Below the pieces are notes generated by a model. That model was not told where the DNA came from. It saw nothing but the letters and a program-made list of their open reading frames with translations, and made no database searches. Position numbers and translations under genes: made by a program. Below, piece after piece: positions 8,810-16,210 of a DNA stretch of 16,210 nucleotides. Position 1 is the first letter of the stretch. Each line of letters starts with the position of its first letter. Source of the DNA: Tetmemena sp. SeJ-2015 (taxonomy: Eukaryota; Ciliophora; Spirotrichea; Sporadotrichida; Oxytrichidae); the NCBI GenBank assembly GCA_027382625.1, contig JAJKFJ010007739.1, forward strand, positions 1-16,210, in the 5' to 3' direction.

Positions 8810-9925
8810 TCATTCTTTGAAGTCGTCTATACCGTCGTTGGTTATGGCAAACACAGCTTCTCCCTCTGGAAGGCAGGGAGAGTCATATATCTTACAAACT
8901 CTGCTCTCGTTTCTGCCTTTCCTAAGCGAGAGTCTAGTTGTGCTAGCATGAGCAATGATGTGGCCTCCAATTGGTTTCTTAGTGTCAGCTGCAAACATAG
9001 CTGCACCATCAACCTAAGCCACGACTATTTATATAAATATCCGATAAAGACATTAATAAACTTAGTTTGTGATGACAACGGCAACGCCAAATTCATCAGC
9101 AAGTCTCTAGAGTTTTCTCAAGAACTGGGCAAGACTCATCTGTCTAGCGGAGAGCTCTCCTCTTCCAGAATAGTCTGTTCTGTACAAAGCAGTGGCACTA
9201 TCAACTATCAATAGAGCAAACTTATTCTCGATCATTAGAGCGGCAGCCTGCATCAGAAGTTTATTCTGTTGGTCTGTGTTGTGTGCCCTTGCATAGGCTA
9301 CGTTGTCTAGGACTTTCTGTTCATCCAAGCCATACCTCTTAGCAATAGGAATAAGACGCTCAGGCCTGAAGGTGCCCTCTGTGTCGATGTACATAGCCAT
9401 GCCTGCTCCTCCTCCCTAGCTCACATCCAGTTGGCAAGTAACGCAAAGTGTGTGGCAGAGTTGTGTTTTGCCAGTTCTAAACTCACCAAAGATCTCAGTG
9501 ATCGAGCCAGTTTCCATGCCTCCGCCAAGTAAGATGTCTAAGTTCTTGCTGCCAGTGGATATGACTACGAGGTCTTTTCTCTTCTCAAGATAGGCTCCTG
9601 CACTTTGAAAGCCCATGGGGATCATCTTTTGGCAAGCCTCAAGGATCTTGTCAATCTTGGCCTCAGAGAGTCCCTTGACGAGGACGAGTTGCTTCTTGGG
9701 TAGAAATAGAACTGACTCAATGGTGTTTAGACCACCGTCAATTAGCTTTTTAATGTCAGCTCCACTGATTCCTAGCTCTTCTAGTTTGTTGATAGGAGTA
9801 GGTCCGTCTTGTTCCTCCATGTCCTCATCGGCGGCTTGTTGGGGTTTAGGTTGTTGATGTTGAACTTCTTCTTCCTGCTGTTGAGCAGGCTTCCTGCCTC
9901 TTCCTTTAGGTTTTTCTGCTTGCAT
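8810..9925 (-). CDS. RAD51: RAD51 recombinase, complete, with one IES
   Basis: Eukaryotic RecA-family strand-exchange protein for homologous recombination. Start ATG 9923-9925, stop TGA 8810-8812; 359 residues after removing a 36-bp IES (human RAD51 has 339). The extra length is a Q/E/P-rich N-terminal tail. Then come the helix-hairpin-helix domain ([33 protein letters not shown]), the FxxA interface (GFQSAGAY), Walker [23 protein letters not shown], Walker [32 protein letters not shown] (loop 2 start), [19 protein letters not shown] and the C-terminal [19 protein letters not shown]51 rather than DMC1 by [14 protein letters not shown] and the IYDSPCLPE tail. TAG 9413-9415, TAG 9104-9106, TAA 9062-9064 and TAG 9014-9016 read as Q, the last two at invariant positions, which fixes the genetic code. 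Confidence 0.97.
9024..9062 (-). other. IES, 36 bp, pointer AGT, inside RAD51
   Basis: AGT (minus strand) at 9060-9062 and 9024-9026. Unexcised, the frame inserts 12 residues between NQ and VAQVDG. Deleting 36 bp restores ITNQVVAQVDGAAMF exactly. A GT-AG intron over the same stretch would give NQ followed by SW, which breaks the motif, so this is not an intron. Confidence 0.9.
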
Positions 9926-10514
9926 TTTTGATTTAAATTTGAATTAAATTTAATAAGCAACAACTAAACTATACTTTAGCTCAAGGCTGTTTCAGACAAA
10001 ATAACAAGACAAGCATACTCAAAATTAAGGTCACTACCAAGGATAAACTTAAATTCAAAGATAAAAATAAATTAAGGATGTCTTTATTTGAATTGAGTTT
10101 AAGTTGTTTAAGTATGGAAAATGTAAGAGATTTGATAGTGTAAGACAATAATATGGGTGAAGGAGTTAGTATCAAAGATAAGAAATATCTCAATCAATGA
10201 AAAAAAAGGTGATATTTGAGATAGACCTTAAAAATTTTATTACAATGATAAGGCTTAAAAATTAATTTGATATCTTAAAATTAAAAAGAAAACATAATTT
10301 TAAATAAAATAATTTGTATTAGATCTTTTGTAATTTTAGCATAAGAAGTCTCAAAATTTGATCAATTATATATCTCAAATTTATTGAAAATAATAACTTT
10401 CTTTATAACTATTGCGAGATATTGTTTATAGATTCTATTTTCTAAAAAGATTATAAAAATAAGAAAGGACTTGAGTTATAAAGTATTAGAATTAATTATT
10501 AAATTATCACTTCA
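9926..10514. other. AT-rich spacer between divergent genes
   Basis: Lies between the start of RAD51 (minus) and the start of TMEM258 (plus), so it should carry both promoters. Frames here are composition-driven and have no recognisable protein. No clear TATA element, repeat or telomere addition site could be picked out of the AT-rich background. Confidence 0.6.
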
Positions 10515-10828
10515 ATGGAAGTATCAAGCGCCATCGACCTTTCAATACTTGAATTGGTACCCTACTAATCTCCAGTTAGTCCCAAGCATTTCGGAAGACT
10601 TGCCTTCAACCTTCTGTTTGTTGCCTTCATCATAATGTCCTGGTTTATTATGTAAGAGAATTCCATTCATAAGACTATTATTCTGACTTAATTTGATTTA
10701 GATATCTCGTGAACAAACCCAAAGAACAAAGAAGTTTAGTGAAGGAGCTAATCGCAGCTGTTTTTGGATCAGTGAGCGCAGGTTTCGGAGTAATCTTCAT
10801 AGTCATGTGGACTGGAATATACCTATGA
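10515..10828 (+). CDS. TMEM258: TMEM258, oligosaccharyltransferase small subunit
   Basis: Small ER membrane protein of the OST complex for N-glycosylation. Start ATG 10515-10517, one 50-bp intron (10652-10701, GTAAGAG to GATTTAG, phase 2), stop TGA 10826-10828; 87 residues against 79 in human. Family signatures: YQSPVSPKHFGRLAFNLL (YTSPVNP-type start), first span with the conserved aromatic AFIIMSWFIIYLVN, a short charged loop, KELIAAVFGSVSAGFGVIF and the ending WTGIYL, matching the family's WVGIYV. The Q of YQSP is TAA (10566-10568). No IES is seen, unlike the neighbouring genes. It diverges from RAD51. Confidence 0.93.
10652..10701 (+). other. Intron, 50 bp, TMEM258
   Basis: GTAAGAG donor, TTTGATTTAG acceptor, phase 2. 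The join restores FIIYLVNKP, and the unspliced frame breaks the second half of the protein. Confidence 0.85.
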
Positions 10829-11402
10829 AGCCAATTTAATTATTCATCAATTTTCAATCGTTAACAACGTCTCACTTATTATTCCATGTTAATGGAGTAT
10901 TTTACTCAAAGATATTCATAGTCCACAATAAAATGTTCTTTAATCCCTCAATTTACCTCTTAAAAATATATACAATATAATTAGAATATTTTTAAAGATT
11001 CTCTTTAAAATTAAATTAAATTCACTTCTCTAAATAATTATATTTTAATTTTAACAAATTAAAATCTATAAAGTTTCTGGATTTGTTTTATGACATTATA
11101 AAATATATTTAAATTCTCGACGGAAATAATTATATAATTTAAAAGCTTCTCGAAAAAATCTAATAAACATGCAAATTTTATTTCTTTTAATCCAAAATCA
11201 AGTTAACTTACGAATATATTAGATTTACAGATTATCAAGCAAAAAATAAATATTCATTTTCTAAAAAGCTATTGAAAAATTTACTACTTTTGATTATTAA
11301 AGACTCAAGAAAAATACATTGATGGATAAGATTTATATTTAAAAGAGTATACTGAATGAATTACTAAATTATTGAAATGAAGAAAGGCATAAAATTTTAG
11401 TT
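10829..11402. other. AT-rich spacer
   Basis: Lies between two convergent genes (TMEM258 and the scrambled minus-strand gene). No coding segment, repeat or RNA gene could be supported. Confidence 0.6.
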
Positions 11403-14400
11403 TCATACTAGATTATTAGGTCTGTTTAAATAAGGGAGGAATTTAATGGATAGTTTTTACTCTTTAGTTCGCTTTACTTGTTTACTTTAAGCACTACTAT
11501 TTAATTCCTCACTTTTGAGGAATGACAAGCGAGTCCGTGAAAGGTTTAGTTATGAATTGACTGCAGTATCCTAGCCCTTAGGAGAAGATAGCTAGCTTTG
11601 AGTTGCAGTCATGATGACAGTTTGTCTTAGTCTTTTTAATCTTTTGAATTTATCAGTAGTTTCTTTTGGACAGACCATTTAAGCATATAGTTTGTGATTT
11701 TGATTAGGAAATTAAGGTGCTTAAGAAGTCTTGTCCCCTTAAATCTTTGTTGAATTAACCTAATCATTATTCCTAAAGTAATTTATATTTTATTCCATTT
11801 TATTAGAAAGAAAACACTTTGCAATTAAATGCGTTTAATTCTTTCTATCATTATCACTTAACAGCTAAAAAGAAGGTTAATTTAAATTACTATTCTATCA
11901 AAGCTTTAATCTGATTCTTTAAAGTCTTTTTTAATCTTCTTTAAGCATGCAAATGAAATTAATTTATTCAAATTTTTTTGGAAGCATATATTTTACATGT
12001 TCTTGTATGATTACTTACTACAATAAGAATTAGCTTATTCTTTTAACGATATTTATTAACAAAATATATTTGTAAATTATATAGAATCTAAAATAATCTA
12101 CAAATTATTTAATTAGATTATGTGTTTTAAATATGAATATCGTTTTGATTAGATTGATTTTTAACTGGGAATTTGAGCTCTGTGATTGAAGGAGTTTTGA
12201 AAGCGCCTTGTATTTGCTCTTTTTAATTTGTTGAAGACTAAATTAGTTAGGTCTTATTCATGATACTTCTTCCTTACTAACTAGATCCCAAATCTAATCT
12301 CAAAAGCTTCTTTTCTCGAGATTAAATATCCTCAATTATAAATTAGTCCTAAATAATACAATAGTCAAAATATAATATCCATTCTTTTATTCAGTATCAG
12401 GCATATGCATCATTTAATTGGTTTAATTATTTTACTTGAAAAATACAATAATTTTATTAACTACAATTAAGATATAGTCGTAATTCGATTCATAATCACT
12501 AGAAATGTAACCTATAAATTATTTTTCATTACTTCATAAGATTTTCTTTTTTAAATCAATTCAAAATATTAATTTTAGATTGATTTGCTAATTTAAAACT
12601 TATTTTATCGCTTAATAAAATATTTGTCCATTTAATTCTTTAAAATTATTTAAAGATTATAGGTTTCAATATAAGTATATCAAAATAATTTATAATTTGG
12701 TTCCCAACCAAATTATATTAATAGATAAAACTTATAATTTTCCAATTTGAAGAATATCTTTTTCATAATAACTAATTTTACAATTAATATTTTTAACAGT
12801 ACGGATAAAAATATTAAAAGATTTGTTAGGGCTCCTGCAATTTGAGATCAAGAAGCTATTTGATTAGTAGCAAGAATATTTTTCTTATTTAGATATTGAA
12901 AAAATTCAATAATTCAAATTTGAGCTAAAAGAAATAAAAGGTATTTTTATTTGCAATCTAAGCATATCGTCAGGCAGGACATCACCCATTTTAAAGATCA
13001 TAAACTGCTACACTTGATTTAATCAAAATATTTTAATCATAATTTAGCATATAAAGTTTTACTTATAAACAAAGAGATAACTAAAACAAAGAACCTATAT
13101 AGATAACTTTACTTGTCTTCACACACTTACTATCTAATTTTTATATATAAATATATTGATAATTAAAGACAATCTTTTTATATTCTAAGCAATAACTATT
13201 AAGGAATTTAATTAGTTTCTTCTGGTTGGTGGATTGATCTTGGCGAAGAGAGTAAACGATGGCTTGCCAAGGTATTTAACTAAGTTTAGAAGATAGATTA
13301 GTTACTAGCATTGCTTTGAATGTTTAGTTAATCCGATGATAAGATGTTTTGCAAATCCAGTGCTTGTGCCAACTCTAAAATTGACTGTTTCAATTCTACT
13401 ATCTACGTACAAATGAACTCTATTTAATAAATCTAAATACAAATTTATATTTCAAATATGCTATTTAATAGACTTAAAGGTTATCATTTTTTCTAAGCAA
13501 AATTATTCTTGGAATTTAATAATTTAAGATAGCAAACCTATTCGGATAAAATTTGTTGTTAATATCTATAAATTAATTTACTAAATCTTAAAAATTAATA
13601 TATTTCATCGTCTTTTTCTGCTCTGGGGTATTTGTACTTGATAAGGGATTTAAAATCGCTGACTTTGATAATAGTTTATAGTTTAATAAGTTTATCTTTT
13701 ATGTATAAAATTCTGTTGACTTTACTGCTTTCATGTTCATTTTTAAGCCTCTAATCATTTTTAAGTAGAGCTGTGGCTATTGAGCTGGCTAGTAAATTCA
13801 ATCTTATCTAAATTTCAATTCCTTTTTATTCTGCTAGGTCTATAAAGTAAATCATAAAAATAAATAAAAAAAAGAGTCTTTCTTAACATTGACTGAAGTT
13901 TGCTCCTGATTAACTCTGATATCTGTTTGCTATAAGTCAAGTAAACTTAATACCTTTTATTCTGTTTTTTCTTAACATTTTTCATCAACAAACTTGCTAA
14001 CCGTGTCTGTTGCTTTTTCAGAGGATTTTAAAACCCTTGATGGTGATAATTCCTGCTAAAATTTTAAATTATTATAGTAAGAAAAGGCGTTAGATTAAGA
14101 AAGTCTGGATAGTCTTTATGTTTTTTTATCCTTCACTGGATTTAACAAGCAAAAAAGCTTTTAGGGATTCTTCTTAACATTTACTGGAGAGTTATTCTAG
14201 GTTTTCACTTAATGATGATGAGTGTTTCTTCCTTTAAAGTTCCTGGGCAATACTGTTTTTTAATCTAAAAATATTCAATAAATTTAACCTATTTTCCAAA
14301 AAGGAAATTAAACTTAAAATATTTTATTTATTATTTTTATATTTTAAAATGCTTTAATATACTAAGTATATCTCTTTGAAATTAGAATATATCTCTATTA

Positions 14401-16210
14401 GTTTAAATTCTATAATTATTTATAATCAGGAGATTGACTGATTCTTCTTTTTGAATTACTGCCTCTCTATGTTGATAAAATTTGGCTCTCACTCTGACTC
14501 TGTTCAAAAGTGCTCTCTCTTTCATAGATTTGACTATGCTCAAACATATTCAACTCAAAGCTGAGGACATTTTCATCTAGTGAAGTTCTACTCTCTTTCT
14601 TTTTCTTTTCTGCAGCTACCACCTCACTGCTTCTTCTCCTCCATTTATTATAGTCCCCTCCTTTAGATATTTGCTTTACTTAGCTTTATTTATCTTTTTC
14701 ATTTCTTGAGTTACTTGCCGAGCTTTCTTCTTAATCTAAATCAAATTCATTCAAATTTAAATATATTATAATTAACTTAAGCGACATTTATTTAAAGCCA
14801 GATGTTATAAGGAAAATCATTATCCATGTACAATAATATACTAATTCATTATCATCAGGTGAATATTATTTAGCTGAGATATTTTAATAAATTGAATTCT
14901 TCAGTTTTCATTCAAATCTTTAAATAATTATTTGTTAATAAATACATTTGCTATCTATTTATGGATTATAAAATTGACAACTTTCATTATCTTCTTCTAT
15001 CTTATCAAATTTATTTACTCTAATTCTATAAGCAAAAAGATAGTTTATTTAAGAGAAAACAAAATCCTCCATAATTTAGCAGCAATAAAATTATTAATAA
15101 ATTAATATTTGTAAATTGAGACTTAATTATTTTATTCTTAATCTGAATTTGGTTTTACGGCAGGCTTTTGTGGAGTGGGGAGGTGATTTTAATTTTACTC
15201 TTTGTTTTAAGATTATCTAATGTTTGAAGAATGGAAAGAGGATTTTAATAATTTTTTGTCAAAAGTCATTTACTCCAGATTTATGTTAGAAAAGTTAAAT
15301 ATCCATTCAAAAAATTATTAACCATTGGAAGTAATTATTATCCCAAAATAAAATTCTGATACTTAAACTTTAGATAAAGACATGTGATAATAATTAACTC
15401 GAAATGGTATTTAAAATCGAAATTAATTCTTAAATTTCTGTAATTGTTAATTATTGTTAAAGTAATTTAATTATCAAATTCAAGAAATAATTGATTCTTT
15501 AGTGTAAATTATATTTTTTAAGGAGGGATAAATTTATTAAAGTTTGTAACTTTCTGGTCCTAATTTTAAATGTTGAATTTAGTTTACGTTCTTTACAGTA
15601 GGGAACCATTCTAATTGGGTGAGCTATTTGAAATTTAGGGATGAGTGGAACTCTAGTTTGGATGATTTATGTTTAACAACTAATTAGGCTAGGACTCTTG
15701 TTGCTAACTGAAATTTGATGGCTTGAGAAATGGATAGTCCTCATACATTTGATTTCTAGCAATTCTTTGAAAGGCAAGCTAACTATTCATATGGGCCTTT
15801 TTCAAATCATCAAGGCTTTCCTTGAGTATTTCAATTCTTTTCTCCTCTTTAGTTTTATTATTGCCTGCTCCTAGATTTAACACATCCTTAGATTATCCAT
15901 ACACGTAGTGTTGTTTTATTACGTAAAATTAAATTAACAAATAACATTTTGACATATAGAATGATTAATTTAAGAGGTTAGATTTGACAAGAAGGTGGTA
16001 TTAGTTTTAGCTTTTCCATCTTTTTTGGTGTTTTGCTTTAGATTTTCCTGCTCCTATTACTATAATAAAAATTACTGTTTCTTTTGGAGGTATTTCTCCT
16101 TCTCTTCTTTAAGTTTTTGAATTGCCAGCTGAACACCTTCGAACTTAGGTGCTTAGCTCGAAGAAATGAACGAGGAAATAATCTGCCATCCTTTCTTCAC
16201 AGAGTAAGAA
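11403..16210 (-). CDS. Scrambled unrecognised gene, 3' part, at least 12 MDSs
   Basis: Not recognised. Twelve MDSs assemble into one frame of 748 codons plus TGA at 11403-11405; the 5' end lies beyond the window. MDS order on the minus strand: 16210-15979, 15878-15664, 15287-15135, 14737-14457, 14255-14138, 14028-13876, 13841-13599, 13454-13171; then an inverted piece on the plus strand 12816-12897; then minus 12330-12158, 11934-11907, 11765-11403. All joins use direct or inverted repeats of 4-10 bp and the codon total comes out whole. The protein is K/E/Q/S-rich and probably coiled coil in part (LAIQKLKEEKEKYLQKKQ, RIEILKESLDDLKKAH, VELKQSILELAQALDLQ, FEIKKLFDQQQEYFSYLD), with a basic stretch (NKWRRRSSEV) and no membrane span. 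Some joins with short pointers could be off by a few residues. Confidence 0.7.
11761..11911 (-). other. IES, 146 bp, pointer GATTA
   Basis: Minus-strand GATTA at 11907-11911 and 11761-11765, codon-aligned (D-Q), leaving a very short MDS of about 28 bp upstream and joining KESDQ to VNSTKIQGDKTSQ. Confidence 0.5.
11928..12164 (-). other. IES, 230 bp, pointer TTAAAAA
   Basis: Minus-strand TTAAAAA at 12158-12164 and 11928-11934, codon-aligned, joining SITELKFPVKK to DFKESDQ. The A/T-only pointer makes a chance match more likely; the frame shift of 230 is consistent. Confidence 0.5.
12691..12717. repeat. Hairpin with 12-bp perfect arms
   Basis: TATAATTTGGTT, loop CCC, then AACCAAATTATA. It lies in the eliminated stretch between the inverted MDS and the next MDS. 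Function unknown; it could be chance, a footprint of a mobile element or a structural signal. Confidence 0.8.
12816..12897 (+). other. Inverted MDS of the scrambled gene
   Basis: A plus-strand coding stretch reading KDLLGLLQFEIKKLFDQQQE then YFSYLDI, inside a minus-strand gene. Its left edge carries AAAAGATT (12816-12823), also found on the minus strand at the end of the previous MDS (13171-13178). Its right edge carries GATATT (12892-12897), also on the minus strand at the start of the next MDS (12325-12330). Both junctions are codon-aligned. GC content is higher than in the flanks. The opposite strand is also open here, so the call needs a macronuclear sequence. Confidence 0.6.
13446..13607 (-). 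other. IES, 153 bp, pointer TGAAATATA
   Basis: 9-bp repeat (minus strand) at 13599-13607 and 13446-13454, joining PRAEKDDEI to QICIQIYQIEFICTQIVELK. The join selects one of two open frames in the next segment, the one containing VELKQSILELAQALDLQ. Confidence 0.7.
13838..13879 (-). other. IES, 38 bp, pointer AGAC
   Basis: AGAC (minus strand) at 13876-13879 and 13838-13841. The left frame hits TGA a few codons later. Excision joins TSVNVKKD to LAEQKGIEIQIRLN in frame. Confidence 0.65.
14023..14143 (-). other. IES, 115 bp, pointer AAATCC
   Basis: AAATCC (minus strand) at 14138-14143 and 14023-14028, codon-aligned (K-S), joining SLKAFLLVKS to SEKATDTVSKFVDEK and switching between two frames that each look coding on only one side. 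Confidence 0.7.
14251..14461 (-). other. IES, ~206 bp, pointer CAGTA
   Basis: CAGTA (minus strand) at 14457-14461 and 14251-14255, joining ILSTQRGS to IAQELQRKKHSSS in frame. CAGT at 14437-14440 is an equally framed alternative that keeps about seven more residues, so the left boundary is uncertain. Confidence 0.6.
14728..15144 (-). other. IES, 407 bp, pointer AGATTAAGAA
   Basis: 10-bp direct repeat (minus strand) at 15135-15144 and 14728-14737, codon-aligned (D-Q-E), joining AVKPNSDQE to ESSASNSRNEKDK. The interior is AT-rich. Confidence 0.85.
15278..15673 (-). other. IES, 386 bp, pointer AACATAAATC
   Basis: 10-bp direct repeat (minus strand) at 15664-15673 and 15278-15287, codon-aligned (N-I-N), joining QPNQLLNIN to LEQMTFDKKLLKSS with the required frame shift. 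Confidence 0.85.
15872..15985 (-). other. IES, 107 bp, pointer AAATCTA
   Basis: Minus-strand AAATCTA at 15979-15985 and 15872-15878, same codon phase, joining TNTTFLSNL to GAGNNKTKEEKRIEIL. The shift of 107 matches the frame change between the segments. A third AAATCTA near 16041 could also pair and would drop about 19 residues. Confidence 0.75.

Noticed and set aside
9024..9062. GT-AG intron in RAD51
   Set aside because: Splicing there would replace the invariant VVAQVDG residues; only the AGT-AGT deletion restores the motif.
8948..9214. Plus-strand frame over RAD51
   Set aside because: Antisense to conserved RAD51 codons on the minus strand.
12325..12945. AAAAGAA pairing of the inverted MDS with the next MDS
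   Set aside because: It gives an open frame but puts the following MDS in a frame that does not match the TTAAAAA join to the next segment.
13205..13400. Alternative minus-strand frame containing YLGKPSFTLFAKINPP
   Set aside because: It looks protein-like, but the 9-bp pointer TGAAATATA and the downstream AAAAGATT join both select the other frame.
14171..14455. AAGAAGAATC repeat as a pointer between two MDSs
   Set aside because: The join would run into TGA after about ten codons; CAGTA gives a clean frame.
1..16210. Telomere repeats, transposon ends (C4A4 type), tRNA, rRNA and CRISPR arrays
   Set aside because: Looked for by eye on both strands and not found.

Overview
This window reads as germline (micronuclear) DNA of a spirotrich ciliate of the Oxytricha/Stylonychia kind. 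Two things visible in the sequence point there. First, TAA and TAG are read as glutamine and TGA is the only stop: in the RAD51 gene they fall exactly on glutamines that are invariant in the family (NQV, VAQVDG). Second, almost every gene is interrupted by AT-rich segments bounded by a short direct repeat (3-10 bp 'pointer'). Removing one repeat copy plus the spacer restores the reading frame, as expected for internal eliminated sequences (IESs) between macronuclear-destined segments (MDSs). Pointer sequences vary, which argues against Paramecium or Euplotes (TA boundaries). No C4A4 telomere repeats, rRNA, tRNA, CRISPR or transposase genes were seen.

Layout. 1-1669 (+): 3' part of a TTC29-like tetratricopeptide protein, split by a ~0.9 kb IES. 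1776-3100 (+): an ERGIC/Erv41-Erv46 family ER-Golgi cargo receptor with four IESs, one only 10 bp long, and one intron. 3101-3923: AT-rich spacer with a 16-bp palindrome and an orphan reading frame. 3924-8423 (-): one large gene of about 1281 codons, hidden in a standard-code reading because it is full of TAA/TAG, with five introns and three IESs; the protein is not recognised. 8810-9925 (-): RAD51 recombinase, complete, with a 36-bp IES inside a conserved motif. 10515-10828 (+): TMEM258, a small oligosaccharyltransferase subunit, complete with one intron and no IES. 11403-16210 (-): the 3' part of a second unrecognised gene, at least 748 codons, chopped into at least 12 MDSs. One of these (12816-12897) lies in inverted orientation, so this gene is scrambled.

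The genes have unrelated jobs (axonemal/TPR protein, secretory pathway, DNA recombination, glycosylation). Their proximity reflects the order of future macronuclear chromosomes in the germline rather than an operon. The first two genes are co-directional and only 106 bp apart and may share one macronuclear chromosome. All joins were worked out by eye from frame and repeat matches; where several short repeats fit, this is said in the entry.
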